Assembly (NCBI RefSeq): GCF_010015445.1
Contig: NC_053116.1
Location: 2,950,068 to 3,014,067, forward strand
Reading direction: 5' to 3'
Length of the DNA stretch: 64,000 nt
Source: Perca fluviatilis
Taxonomy: Eukaryota; Chordata; Actinopteri; Perciformes; Percidae
Shown: one piece after another, positions 1 through 11,359 of the stretch
How positions within the stretch are numbered: the first letter of the stretch is position 1
Layout of the letters: each line of letters begins with the position of its first letter
The notes under the pieces: generated by a model
Seen by the model: the letters and a program-made list of their open reading frames with translations, nothing else
Databases searched by the model: none
What the model was told of the DNA's origin: nothing
Translations under genes and position numbers: made by a program

Positions 1-813
1 CGCAGTGCTCTAGTAGGACAATAGGGTATTAGGAGCTCTTCTAGATATGATGGTGCTAGACCATTTAGAGCTTTGTAGGTCAAGAGAAGGACTTTAAACT
101 CAATCCTGGATTCAACAGGAAGCCAATGCAGAGAAGCTAATACAGGAGAAATATGATCTCTTTTCTTAGTTCTTGTGAGAACACGCGCTGCAGCATTCTG
201 GATCAGCTGGAGAGTCTTAAGAGACTTATTTGAGCAACCTGACAGTAGGGAATTACAATAGTCCAGCCTGGAAGTAACAAATGCATGGACTAGTTTTTCA
301 GCGTCGTTTTGAGACAGGATATTCCTAATTTTGGCAATGTTACGAAGATGAAAAAAGGCTGTTCTTGAGGTTTGTTTTAGATTGGCATTAAAGGATATAT
401 CCTGATCGAAGATAACTCCTAAATTTCTAACAGTGGTGCTGGAGGCCAGGGCAACACCATCCAGAGTAGCTATATCTCTAGATAATGAAGTTCGGAGGTG
501 TTTAGGGCCCAGCACAATAACTTCAGTTTTGTTAGGGTTTAACATCAGAAAATTATAGGTCATCCAGGATTTTATATCCTTAATGCACGCTTGAAATTTA
601 GCTAGCTGACTGGTTTCGTCTGGTTTGATTGACAAGTATAATTGGGTGTCATCCGCATAACAGTGAAAGTTAATTGAGTGTTTTCTAATAATATTGCCTA
701 GAGGAAGCATATATAAGGAGAATAGAATTGGTCCAAGCACTGAGCCTTGAGGAACCCCATGGCTAACTTTGCGCGTACTTGGAGGATTTATCATTAACAT
801 TCACAAATTGAGA

Positions 814-1821
814 TCAATCAGAGAAATAGGACCTAAACCAACTCAGAGCAATTCCTTTAATGCCAACCAAGTGTTCCAATCTCTGTAACAGGATTGAATG
901 GTCAATTGTGTCAAATGCAGCACTAAGAACTAGTAAAACAAGAATGGAGACAAGACCTTTGTCTGCAGCAGTTAAAAGGTCGTTAGTAATTTTCACCAGT
1001 GCCGTCTCTGTGCTATGATTCTTTCTAAATCCTGATTGAAAGTCATCAAATAAACTATTGCTATGTAGAAAATCACATAACTGATTAGCAACCACCTTCT
1101 CAAGGATCTTGGATAGAAAGGGAAGGTTAGATATAGGTCTATGGTTTGCTAAGACCTCAGGATCCAGGGTGGGTTTTTTCAGAAGAGGTTTTATCACAGC
1201 TACTTTAAATGACTGTGGTACATAACCTGTTAATAGAGACATATTGATTATATCTAGTAATGAGGTGTTAACCACAGGTAATGCTTCTTTGAGTAGTCTC
1301 GTTGGGATGGGGTCCAAGAGACAGGTAGATGGCTTAGCTGAGGATATCTTTAACATTAATTGTTGAAGGTCTATAGGATAAAAGCAGTCTAAGTATATGT
1401 CGAGACTAGTCTTTATTTCTAACGACTCTGCGTTTAAAGGTGAACCGTTAGAAGTTGAGTGTAAAAGGTGATGAATTTTATCTCTAATTGTTGTAATTTT
1501 ATCATTGAAGAAGCTCATGAAGTCATCACTACTCAGAGCTAGAGGAATAGATGGCTCAGTAGAGCTGTGGCTATCTGTCAGCCTGGCGACAGTGCTGAAA
1601 AGAAACCTTGGGTTGTTCTTGTTTTCTTCTATTAGTGATGAGTAATAGTCTGATTTGGCCTTTCTTAGGGCCTTCCTATAGGTTTTGAGACTTTCTTGCC
1701 AATCCAAACGAGATTCTTCCACCTTGGTGGAACGCCACTTACATTCGAGGTTTCGCGAGATTTGTTTTAATTTGCGAGTTTGGGAGTTATACCAAGGTGC
1801 TAGTTTCCTTTGCTTCATCAT
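814..1821 (-). pseudogene. L2 reverse transcriptase, N-terminal and finger/palm part
   Basis: An open stretch of 335 codons covers the linker after the endonuclease and the first RT blocks. Visible motifs include [31 protein letters not shown] and the [12 protein letters not shown] block. In this copy LVLLVLSAAFD stands where copy 2 has [11 protein letters not shown], so a conserved Asp, probably the first catalytic Asp, is changed to Val. The frame ends at a TGA that replaces the Arg codon present in copy 2, and a one-base insertion follows just downstream. Together these lesions predict no working polymerase. Confidence 0.85.
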
Positions 1822-2563
1822 CTTCTTTTTCAGGGGAGCGACGGAGTCTAAGGTCGTCCGTAGAAATGTTGTAACACCGTCTACAAATTCTGTTTGCTGT
1901 TGGAATATCTTCTTTAAATTTAGCTATAGCACTGTCAGATAAGAATCTGGTGTAGGAGCTTTTATCTAATTTAATATAATCAGGTAGTAAGAATTCGAAA
2001 GTGATTAAAGAATGATCTGATAATACCGAATTCTGCGAAAATATTATTAAATGCTCAATTTCAATACCATATGCCAGCACAAGGTCGAGGGTGTGGTTAA
2101 AACAGTGCGTCGCCTTGTGCACACTCTGACTGAAACCGATTGAATCCAGTAATGAGTTGAAAGCAGTACTAAGGCTGTCATTGTCAACGTCCACATGGAT
2201 ATTAAAATCACCTACAAGAAGTACTTGGTCTGATTTAAGGACTAAACATGATAAAAACTCTGAGAATTCAGATACAAATTCAGAATACGGACCTGGAGCC
2301 CTGTAAATAACAATGAATATAATTGGCTGTAATGTTTTCCATTTTGGATGTTGAAGATTAAGAAAAAGACTTTCAAATGAGTTATAATGTAATTTAGGTT
2401 TAGGAGTAATTAACAGGCTTGCATCAAAGATGGCTGCAACTCCCCCTCCTCGGCCTGAGCCTCTAGGAATTTGAGTATTAATATGGCTGGGAGGAGTGGC
2501 TTCATTTAGACTAACATAGTCTTCATGGCCCAGCCAGGTTTCAGTAAGACAAAATAAATCTGT
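1787..2563 (-). pseudogene. L2 APE-type endonuclease domain
   Basis: Read on the minus strand this region gives the apurinic-type endonuclease of the LINE. Motifs are LTETWLGH near the N-terminal edge, IYRAPGPYSEF, VGDFNIHVD with the metal-binding Asp/Asn pair, and LSDHSLITF carrying the catalytic DH pair near 2000-2030. The first part of the domain is missing at the 5' truncation. The linker towards the RT differs from copy 2 by an internal rearrangement. It overlaps the RT open frame at 1787-1821 in another phase, which reflects a frameshift and not a real gene overlap. Confidence 0.8.
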
Positions 2564-2772
2564 CTTGGTTCATCTTTCCACTGTTCCAACAATCACCACT
2601 CTGGTTTAGTTGAAATGAACTCTTAATTCCCACATTTACATGTGGGAATATGCTGGATCTATACACGCTAAAAGTGCTGATTATTTACATGGAGTCTGGT
2701 TGGTTTGGTGATGGGGATTTCGGGGCTGTTTTCTAGATAAACAAAGATTCTTATTTAATAGGTAATCCCTTA
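2564..2772. repeat. MITE family A, partial copy
   Basis: This piece matches the repeats at 42083-42430 and 44757-45130. Shared blocks are the CACGCTAAAAGT segment, TTTACATGGAGTCTGGT and GATTTCGGGGCTGTTT. The first ~45 bp are inverted relative to the rest when compared with the other copies, so this copy is rearranged. It abuts the truncated 5' end of L2 copy 1. Confidence 0.7.
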
Positions 2773-2814
2773 GGATTGTATAGGTTATTGTTACATAGTA
2801 GTCATGTTCACCTT

Positions 2815-3128
2815 GGAACACAACAGCACAGTATTGTAACCACTGAGGCTAATAGAGGTGTGTGTGTTTGTTTGTGTGTGTCTCTGTGTGTGTGTATACA
2901 CACTAAAACCTCCTGGGTCAAAAAGGGACCAACTAATTTCTGGGTTATTTCAACCCAGAAAATTGGGTTATTCTTTTTGGAACACAACAGCACAGTATTG
3001 TAACCACTGAGGCTAATAGAGGTGTGTGTGTCTCTGTGTGTGTGTATACACACTAAAAACTCCTGGGTCAAAAAGGGACCAACTAATTTCTGGGTTATTT
3101 CAACCCAGAAAATTGGGTTATTCTTTTT
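2815..3128. repeat. Tandem duplication, two units of ~164 and ~150 bp
   Basis: Unit 1 starts at 2815 and unit 2 at 2979, both with GGAACACAACAGCACAGTAT. Each contains a GT-rich run, a short TATACACAC block and the left arm of the downstream foldback element. The size difference is mostly in the GT run. Confidence 0.85.
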
Positions 3129-3345
3129 GACCCAACTTCTGGGTTAAATATTTGACCCAAATCTTGGGTTAAAATAACCCAACAGTGTAGTTAATATAAC
3201 CCAACTTCTGGGTTAAATACCTGACCCAAATGTTTGGTTAAAATAACCCAACTTCTGGGTCAAAAGAACAACCCAATTTTCTGGGTTGAAATAACCCAGA
3301 AATTAGTCGGTCCCTTTTTAACCCAGGAGTTGGGTCAAAAATAAC
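3055..3345. mobile_element. Foldback MITE built of TGGGTTA/TAACCCA motifs
   Basis: Left arm 3060-3120 and right arm 3271-3329 are inverted copies of each other, with CTCCTGGGTCAAAAAGGGAC facing its complement. The 150-bp centre is itself packed with AACCCA and TGGGTT. It resembles telomere-like sequence only superficially. No coding potential. The superfamily cannot be told from the ends. Confidence 0.7.
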
Positions 3346-3479
3346 CTAACTTGGGTTACTATGACAGTATGCCTTATTTCAGAAAGTAAAACATTGTTTT
3401 ACATTGTATGACACACTTTAAGCACTTTTACATTTGTATTGTATTAAATTAAATTAAAATTATATAAAAAACACACACA

Positions 3480-3620
3480 CTTCCCAGTGGGCATTTTATG
3501 TCAATTTAACATCAATATGACATCAAACATTGACGTCAAAATTACGTCAAAATGTATTGACATATTTTGATATAATTTCAATGTCAAGAATCACTCAATT
3601 TCAACCTAAATGTACAATGA
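3480..3620. repeat. Degenerate repeat rich in GACGTCAAAA/TTGACAT motifs
   Basis: A short stretch has several alternating forms of GACGTCAAA and TGACATC, a pattern common in fish interspersed repeats. No termini could be defined. Confidence 0.35.
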
Positions 3621-4257
3621 CTGACAACATACACATAGAAATATGTGCAGATTATTTAATTTATGTAAAACTTAGACATTAGAACATACATCATGTATCA
3701 TTTATTGAAGTGGTGCAGTGGTTTCAAAATGTATCAATGTACAAAATCCCAATTCCTGTAGGGCATGACTAATGTACATAATGCTGTTTGTTTTTCTCCC
3801 ATAGAAACCATAGAATTTATTTTGTGTGCATTACTGTATTTGATTAATTACACTATGCATCTTCTCAAAATGCTATAAAATGCCCCCCTCCACTCCATTG
3901 TGAATCTGTGCCCGTGTACCTTTTAGTCTGGGTTACACAAGGATGGCAATATCCCAACCCGTCATAAATGGTCCTGAAATGTCAGTAAGAACCCATAGTA
4001 ATGGAATATCCATGTTGTTTTATTCATAATATGTTTGGTAGATGTACTGTATAATCCAGCTCATACAAAAGCAAAGTATTAAAAACTAAACTTATTTTCC
4101 GGTGATTCCCGTGTGCCTGAAGACGTTTCCCACCACACAAGTTAGGTTGAAGCACACTGGCGTGTTCACGAGACTTCTCGGGCCTTCTCTGGTTTCTGTT
4201 GAGGAAACACAAACACAAAACAGAGAGTGAGGTCTGGTGTAACAGACATAAATGGAC
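3621..4257. other. Unrecognised AT-rich sequence
   Basis: No gene, RNA or repeat was recognised. A 64-codon minus-strand frame at 4024-4218 has an open stretch without known motifs and no clear splice sites, so it is not called. Confidence 0.5.
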
Positions 4258-4260
4258 TGA

Positions 4261-5107
4261 GGGCTAGATTTATCAAGCCGTTTGCGCCTGTTTCCAGGCG
4301 CTAATTGGTCGCAAAGACAGACGTAACCGATGCAGGCTATTTACAAACAGGGCACACTTGGGTAAAATGGCAGATTGTCTGTCACATGAGCGAGAAGAGA
4401 CAAGTTGCGCTTTCACTAAGCCTTCGTGGGAGGGTCGTGGGGAAAGTGGGAGTTCCACCCAAAAAGGTGGGAGGATAAGCACAAAGTGCACCTAATTATA
4501 TATTCCGTGGTATTTACAAAGACTGTCAGTAAGAGCGCGCCTCTATTCTGCGGGGGAAATTCTCCGCCTCTTAAAAGCAGGTCTACACCAGCCGCAATCG
4601 AGTTTCCTCGTAGACCATTATGCCGCTGATGAAATGGCAACAGTAATTTGAGCAAGACAAAGACATAGGCGAGGCTGAAAATATTTTTAACACAAGAATC
4701 ACACTTTGTCAGTGAACACAACATCATTTAGCGTTACAGATCAAGCAGCCATGCAATATTAGAGTTACTGGAAGAAATCAAAGATGAAATTGAATCTCCC
4801 ACTCAGCGTTCACATCCCATTCCAGCGGTCTCCTCGCTACATTACAAATATTGGGATCAGGATCATTTCAAACAGTCATAACGTCAGCAGTGGGAATATC
4901 GCAGTCTGCACTCAGCCATATCATAGCACAAGTACTGCTTTACTACAGCGCAATTTACGGTATAGTGGGCGGAGAAAGACGCTGATTGCCTGATGGGTGT
5001 CAGGGTTGATAAATACTACGCAAAATGTGGAAGCATAGCGTGCGCTATTACCGAACTCGCATAAACAGACGCAGCGCAAACTGCGCTAGTGTTAGTAAAT
5101 TAGGCCC
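4261..5107. mobile_element. Non-autonomous Harbinger-like DNA transposon (847 bp)
   Basis: Ends are GGGCTAGATTTA and the complement of GGGCCTAATTTA, imperfect terminal inverted repeats of about 12 bp with weaker similarity further in. It is flanked by TGA at 4258-4260 and 5108-5110, a 3-bp target duplication. Three-base duplications are typical of PIF/Harbinger elements. The interior is non-coding; several short open frames have no recognisable product. Confidence 0.65.
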
Positions 5108-5114
5108 TGAGTCT

Positions 5115-5312
5115 TTAAAGTACATATCTTAGAGTTTTATTTACATTTTGCAGCCTCGCCATAAACTCCCTCTCCTCCTCCATGTCCTGAGGTCCCTGAC
5201 TCCTGGTAGGGGGCAGGGGTTTTGTCTTGGAACTGGAGGAGGACTCAGGCTTGCAGGACCTCTTCCTGGTGGTGGAGGAGGAGGAGGCTTCTGGTGACTC
5301 CGGTGATGGCAC
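5115..5312 (-). CDS. Short Ser/Glu-rich open frame, possible exon
   Basis: A 65-codon frame begins MPSPESPEASSSSTTRKRS and continues with a basic, Ser-rich stretch and an acidic MEEEREFMARL segment. Base composition and codon pattern look more coding-like than the flanks. No family is recognised. It sits between the Harbinger-like MITE and the second L2 copy, and no partner exon was found nearby. It could be an exon of a disrupted host gene or part of a transposon. Confidence 0.25.
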   Translation of the reverse strand: MPSPESPEASSSSTTRKRSCKPESSSSSKTKPLPPTRSQGPQDMEEEREFMARLQNVNKTLRYVL

Positions 5313-5346
5313 GGTGTGGGTGAGTTCCTAGCGGAAATGCTCCCTC

Positions 5347-5660
5347 AGTACTTCTTGTAGGTGATTTTAATATCCATGTGGACGTTGACAATGACAGCCT
5401 TAGTACTGCTTTCAACTCATTACTGGATTCAATCGGTTTCAGTCAGAGTGTGCACAAGGCGACGCACTCTTTTAACCACACCCTCGACCTTGTGCTGGCA
5501 TATGGTATTGAAATTGAGGATTTAATAATAATTACCGCAGAATTCGGTATTATCAGATCATTCTTTAATCACTTTCGAATTCTTACTACCTGATTATATT
5601 AAATTAGATAAAAGCTCCTACACCAGATGCTTATCTGACAGTGCTATAGCTAAATTTAAA
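5347..5660 (+). pseudogene. L2 endonuclease C-terminal part
   Basis: The frame opens in the VGDFNIHVD metal-binding block and continues through FNSLLDSIGFSQSVHKATH. The catalytic LSDHS block present in copy 1 is disrupted here by a frameshift near 5530-5560, after GIEIEDLIII. The first two thirds of the domain are missing. It is the broken 5' end of the copy 2 coding region. Confidence 0.75.
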
Positions 5661-6122
5661 GAAGATATTCCAACAGCATTCGACTCTATGTCATGCCTTA
5701 ACATAACAGAGGACCTGTATGTTAACCTCAGTCCCTCTCAAATTGATGCATTTGTAGACGGTTATTACGACATGCCTACGGACGACCTTAAGACCCTCCG
5801 CTCCCCTGAAAAAGAAGATGATGAAGCAAAGGAAACTAGCACCTTGGTATAACTCCCAAACTCGCAAAATTAAAACAAATCTCGCGAAACCTCGAATGTA
5901 AGTGGCGTTCCACCAAGGTGGAAGAATCTCGTTTGGATTGGCAAGAAAGTCTCCAAAACCTATAGGAAGGCCCTAAGAAAGGCCAGATCAGACTATTACT
6001 CATCATTAATAGAAGAAAACAAGAACAACCCAAGGTTTCTTTTCAGCACTGTCGCCAGGCTGACAGATAGCCACAGCTCTACTGAGCCATCTATTCCTCT
6101 AGCTCTGAGTAGTGATGACTTC

Positions 6123-7810
6123 ATGAGCTTCTTCAATGATAAAATTACAACAATTAGAGATAAAATTCATCACCTTTTACACTCAACTTCTAACGGTTCA
6201 CCTTTAAACGCTGAGTCGTTAGAAATAAAGACTAGTCTCGACATATACTTAGACTGCTTTTATCCTATAGATCTTCAACAATTATTGTTAAAGATATCCT
6301 GCGCCAGCTAGCATCTACCTGTCTCTTGGACCCCATCCCAACGAGACTACTCAAAGAAGCATTACCTGTGGTTAACACCTCATTACTAGATATGATCAAT
6401 ATGTCTCTATTAACAGGTTATGTACCACAGTCATTTAAAGTAGCTGTGATAAAACCTCTTCTGAAAAAACCCACCCTGGATCCTGAGGTCTTAGCAAACT
6501 ATAGACCTATATCTCAACTCTTCCTTTTTATCCAAGATCCTTGAGAAGGTGGTTGCTAATCAGTTATGTGATTTTCTACATAGCAACAGTTTATTTGATG
6601 ACTTTCAATCAGGATTTAGAAAGAATCATAGCACAGAGACGGCACTGGTGAAAATTACTAACGACCTTTTAACTGCTGCAGACAAAGGTCTTGTCTCCAT
6701 TCTTGTTTTACTAGATCTTAGTGCTGCATTTGACACAATTGACCATTCAATCCTGTTACAGAGATTGGAACACTTGGTTGGCATTAAAGGAATTGTTCTG
6801 AGTTGGTTTAGGTCCTATTTCTCTGATCGATCTCAATTTGTGAATGTTAATGATAAATCCTCCAAGTACGCTAAAGTTAGCCATGGGGTTCCTCAAGGCT
6901 CAGTGCTTGGACCAATTCTATTCTCCTTATATATGCTTCCTCTAGGCAATATTATTAGAAAACACTCAATTAACTTTCACTGTTATGCGGATGACACCCA
7001 ATTATACTTGTCAATCAAACCAGACGAAACCAGTCAGCTAGCAACTAAGTATACAAATAATGGATGACCTATAATTTTTCCTGATGTTAACCTAACAAAA
7101 CTGAAGTTATTGTGCTGGGCCCTAAACACCTCCGAACTTCATTATCTAGAGATATAGCTACTCTGGATGGTGTTGCCCTGGCCTCCAGCACCACTGTTAG
7201 AAATTTAGGAGTTATCTTTGATCAGGATATATCCTTTAATGCCAATCTAAAACAAACCTCAAGAACAGCCTTTTTTCATCTTCGTAACATTGCCAAAATT
7301 AGGAATATCCTGTCTCAAAACGACGCTGAAAAACTAGTCCATGCATTTGTTACTTCCAGGCTGGACTATTGTAATTCCCTACTGTCAGGTTGCTCAAATA
7401 CGTCTCTTAAGACTCTCCAGCTGATCCAGAATGCTGCAGCGCGTGTTCTCACAAGAACTAAGAAAAGAGATCATATTTCTCCTGTATTAGCTTCTCTGCA
7501 TTGGCTTCCTGTTGAATCCAGGATTGAGTTTAAAGTCCTTCTCTTGACCTACAAAGCTCTAAATGGTCTAGCACCATCATATCTAGAAGAGCTCCTAATA
7601 CCCTATTGTCCTACTAGAGCACTGCGCTCCCAGAATGCAGAGTTACTGGTGGTACCTAGAGTCTCTAAAAGTAGAATGGGAGCCAGAGCCTTCAGTTATC
7701 AAGCTCCTCTCCTATGGAACCAGCTCCCGATCTGGGTTCGGGGGGCAGAAACTGTCACCTCATTCAAGAATGAACTTAAAACTCTCCTATTTGATAAAGC
7801 TTATAGTTAG
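6123..7810 (+). pseudogene. L2 reverse transcriptase and C-terminal domain
   Basis: Three frames give one RT. 6123-6311 is the linker; 6326-6544 has NMSLLTGYVPQSFKVAVIK; 6549-7067 has [41 protein letters not shown] and the catalytic [12 protein letters not shown] box near 6980-7010. 7112-7810 holds the thumb and C-terminal region, with [39 protein letters not shown] and [13 protein letters not shown]. Relative to copy 1 a segment around 7045-7090 is deleted. All key catalytic residues are present, but the frame is broken in at least three places. Confidence 0.88.
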
Positions 7811-8622
7811 GGAGTGAGGAGTTGCAGTGTTCACCTAACTGGCCCAACTGCTTCTCTTCATAATTGTTAGATTAATAATACATAACAAAGTAGAGGGAGG
7901 CAGGCCAGCCAAGCCAGATCCGGCAGGGGAGAGTTCTAAGCCCGAAAAAGCTACCTCTCCTTATGACCTGTCTCTCTTAGTTACCTGTTATAGTTACGCT
8001 GTTATAGTCCTAGACTGCCGGGGGACTTCCTTCCTTTGACACACTGAGCTGCTCTCTCCTCTCCCTTTCTATTACTGTTTCTATTACTGTTACTATTACT
8101 ATTTGTGTTGCAGCCCGTCCCAGAAATGCTTGTTACTAATCCTAGCTTCTGGGGAGTTTACCCCCGAGTCCTTATGCTTTTTTCCCCGCAGCGTATTTCC
8201 TTGGAGAACGTTGGCACCAAGACCCTGGTTGCAGCTGTCGCCGTGGTCCTGCTGCACTCCCTGCTGAGCTCAGCGATGCCCTGCAATGTCATGCTGCGTC
8301 CTGCTGAACCCTGCAGCTTCCCGCTACATCCAGTCACTGTTCCATTATTAATGTGACTACTATCGCCACTGTTCATACACACCCCAACTGGCTCGTCAGA
8401 CACCGCCTACCAAGAGCCTGGGTCTGTCCGGGTTTCTTCCCAAGAGGGAGTTTTTCCTGCGCGCATGCGCTGCTTGCTCTTGAGGGAATTACTGGAATTG
8501 TTGGAATTGTTGGGGCTTTGTAAATTATAGAGTGTGGTCTAGACCTACTCTATCTGTAAAGTGTCTCGAGATAACTTATGTTATGATTTGATACTATAAA
8601 TAAAATTGAATTGAAATTGAAT

Positions 8623-9275
8623 CCTCTTTGACTGGGCCACGTTCAGGCTGAGGGCGTAGAAGCAGTCAGCGGTGGCCATGTTGTGGCACATAAAAGGTGG
8701 CCACCATCTTCTGCTGCCCAACAGAAGGTTGTTCTTGACCTTAAAACAGTAGAAGAGAAAAGATTGCTACGGTTAGTTAAGCCAGCAGAGTTTTAATGAA
8801 ATCCAGTATGAACAGATAAGTTACTGAGGAGAACTTACATGAGCAGACACAGCAGTCCTCAGGTCAGTGAAGTTGGGGGACCCTTTATAACCACAATAAT
8901 TCACATGGAAAGTCACACTTACTTTTGGATGCCATCAATGTTCCTTAAAAATAGCCAACTGAACAATACAGTCTGTCCCTTTACCAGGTGAAATATAAAA
9001 GACCTGACCCTCGACACATTGGACTGTGCATTTTCCAGCTGCTTGGAAGTGGGGCAGCTGCCCTCATGGTACCGCTGGTAGTCCTGGAGGTCTTCTTTGA
9101 ACACACATTTTAAATGATCTGAGTAACATTTAACATTGAGGTAGAACACACATATATTTGTACTACTTTTCTTTCTTACCAATTGAAGGAGGGAATTTCA
9201 GGTTCCTTATTCCAGGGCTACGTCCACTGCCCCGGAAGAGGTTTTTCAGGTTATTCCTGATTCTTGCTCCATTCT
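8623..9275 (-). pseudogene. Crypton-like tyrosine recombinase, internally deleted and cut by L2
   Basis: Four exon-like blocks are read on the minus strand. Block A (about 9275-9180) ends in phase 1 at a GTAAGA donor. Block B (9118-8923) starts after a CAG acceptor, continues the frame, and has the helical stretch SNVSRVRSFIFHLVKG. It ends at a strong GTAAGT donor. Block C (8882-8839) reads SPNFTDLRTAVSAH before another GTAAGT donor. Block D (8739-8623) follows an AAG acceptor in the right phase and contains FMCHNMATADCFYAL. In this family the CH and FY residues fit the final His and the nucleophilic Tyr of tyrosine recombinases. Blocks B and C are not in compatible phase, and the central catalytic region is absent, so exons have been lost. 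Block D ends where the L2 tail begins. Family assignment is from motif memory. Confidence 0.6.
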
Positions 9276-10276
9276 TGCTTCATGCATGTCTTCTTTCAGA
9301 CTATTACAAAAACACAGATACACAGTTACATGTTTATTTTACCCTGTCTATTTGCCCAAAAGTTTGCAGTAGATAAAGCCTTGTTTGCATTTAAACAGAA
9401 ACATTTCAGAAAAATTATGATACAGGAAAATAATTGTCTTAATGTCGGTAAAAAGGAAGAAGTCTCATGTTGTTAAAATGTATTACACTATTCACCTGTA
9501 ATGTATGGAACTTACATAACGTTACACCAAACTTTCAAGTTTCCTTCCTCTCTATATTCTTAAGGTTCAGGGATTAGTTCATATATCATTCAAAGCCTGA
9601 TTTATGTAAAAGGTTATACCTAAAAAAACAATAGATTTTTTTTCTTGGCTGTCCAAAATTCCCTCCTTTTAAAAACGAGTGTAATCTACTCTACAAATTT
9701 GTTCTGTATATTCATCCTTAAAAATAAATTTACAGCAATAACTTCCAGGGAGTTCTGTATAAATCAGAGCGTACACCACAGCCCCGCGGGAACCAGCGAT
9801 TTGTCAGCGTTACATTTTTGCATTTTTTATTTAAAAGGAACTACATAAAGTACTCAATACATAATTTTTAGTAACGTTACACAAACAATAAAAAATACAT
9901 CCAACGTGGAAACGTGAGCATTCAAAACAGGCTACATGATAGCTGAATACAAATTTTCCTCCTTTTTCTGCATGTTCACTTTTCAGCAAGAAATATAATA
10001 ATAATAATAATAATGTCCGTACATTTCTAACGGTCGGTGGATTAGCTATCGTTAGTAATGTTTTATTCATAAACATCTACTTAAAACGAGCTAGCTAAAT
10101 CAATGTTAGCTAGCTACGTTTTAGCACGCTAACATTTGTCGTAGCATTAACCTAGCTAGCTAGCTAGCTAGCCAGCCAATGTAGCATACAGTGACTCAGA
10201 TACATCTTAATAAAAAAGAAAACCGATAACTTACTTACTTAGATAACGTAAATTTGAATGGGCAAACACATAGCGC

Positions 10277-10335
<59 letters not shown>

Positions 10336-10540
10336 CGATACAGCATTGACATGTCTGTATTAAGGACTCCTTTGAAACAACGTTAATTAAGTGAAATGTC
10401 AGTTACTCTTCACAAGCAAGCTAGCTAGCTAGCTAGCTAGTTAAGGTAGCTAATGGAACGTAAGAGAGTTTATTCTAGAAGCACGGTTTAAACAAACACA
10501 TTTTCTGCAACAAACTACCAGTAAAATGAAAATGCTTACC
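9276..10540. other. Unrecognised AT-rich sequence
   Basis: No gene was recognised. Short GCTA/AGCT runs occur at about 10150-10172 and 10417-10443, and an AATAAT run at about 9991-10012. Small open frames show no known motif. Confidence 0.5.
10279..10333. repeat. (GATA)n microsatellite
   Basis: About thirteen uninterrupted GATA units. Confidence 0.97.
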
Positions 10541-11000
10541 TCGCCTCCCTGCCCCAGGAACCAAAGTGTCGTTTAGAGGAGAAAATAAGCTGGTCCGATG
10601 TCAAGACAACTCACCGAAAAAGACATTGTAGAGAGAGACAATAGACAGACAGTTCTATGGCCTTCTTCACTTTATCTGCTAAAAGTTAAAACAAATGAGT
10701 AGCTGGAGTTCCTCAATAAAAACTCTACTAGGCTGAAAGTTCACGGTTGCCAACTATTTCACTTGGAGCCTTTTTGAATCTACACGGCCACTCTGCTTTC
10801 TCTTCTCTCTGTTGATCTATTCCACAGACAGTTCACAAAGCTCTATTGTCAATAAAGTACAAAAGAAAAGAAAATAGTTTGCCGACAATGCCGAGGGCAG
10901 ACGCTTCGCAGAACAGCGGTCTTAGCAGCTGAGCAGACAGAGAGCAGAGAGGGCGACTCGGCAGTCCGCTAACTTGTTGCTCTCTCTAATATAACCAATA
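10541..11000 (-). promoter_or_regulatory. Possible first exon and promoter of a minus-strand gene
   Basis: On the minus strand GGGAGGCGAG is followed by GTAAGC at 10541, a good splice donor, after a moderately GC-rich stretch. Upstream near 10990-11010 are a TTATATTGG element and an inverted CCAAT. The downstream recombinase blocks at 8.6-9.3 kb lie on the same strand, so this could be their 5' leader. The link is inference only. Confidence 0.2.
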
Positions 11001-11359
11001 TAAGCCGCTCTGTTTAGGCTACAAAACATGCATGCAGGCTGAAATTCAACCGTTCGGTTTTGTTGGGATTAAGTTATAAGCTGAAGGAAACTCTGCTAGC
11101 TGCTAGGCTGATGTGCAACGGTAAACACTCCAGCGTTAATGTGTCCACGTCCACCTCAGCTCAATGGACTGTCCATCCTCATGTGCAAAGCTGAAGTGAC
11201 GAGCAAGTTTTTTTCTCTCTCCATAAACTCTTGAATGTAGGATAGAAAACAGTCAATGAGGAGAACTACACAATGATTATTGCTTTCATTATATTTCATA
11301 TCACACGATATCTGTTCTCCTGTAACTTCTGCGAGCAAAAAGTAAAACATAAATAAAAA

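Larger units (their letters stand above)
1..2563 (-). mobile_element. L2-type LINE, copy 1 (5' truncated, 3' end beyond window)
   Basis: A non-LTR retrotransposon lies antisense here. It encodes an APE-type endonuclease followed by a reverse transcriptase. Its sequence from base 1 to about 2215 is the near-identical reverse complement of the second copy at about 5347-7626. The 3' untranslated region and tail fall before base 1. The 5' end stops in the endonuclease at about 2563, where a MITE fragment begins. Against copy 2 it shows a CGA-to-TGA nonsense change and a one-base insertion near 780-815, and a rearranged stretch near 1830-1890. It is therefore a dead copy. L2-clade assignment rests on the RT and endonuclease motifs and is from family knowledge. 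Confidence 0.88.
5347..8620 (+). mobile_element. L2-type LINE, copy 2 (5' truncated, intact 3' end)
   Basis: Same element as 1-2563 but on the plus strand and with the complete 3' part. It begins inside the endonuclease with GTACTTCTTGTAGGTGATTT, runs through the reverse transcriptase to a stop at 7810, then has an ~800-bp 3' untranslated region. It ends with an ATTGAA-rich tail at about 8597-8620, the kind of short-repeat end used by L2 elements in place of poly(A). It lands directly in a tyrosine recombinase exon (see 8623-9275). Frameshifts near 6300, 6530 and 7060 break the reading frame. Confidence 0.9.

Noticed and set aside
3055..3345. TGGGTTA/TAACCCA motifs as interstitial telomere repeats
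   Set aside because: Motifs are not in tandem TTAGGG arrays; they form inverted arms of a foldback MITE.
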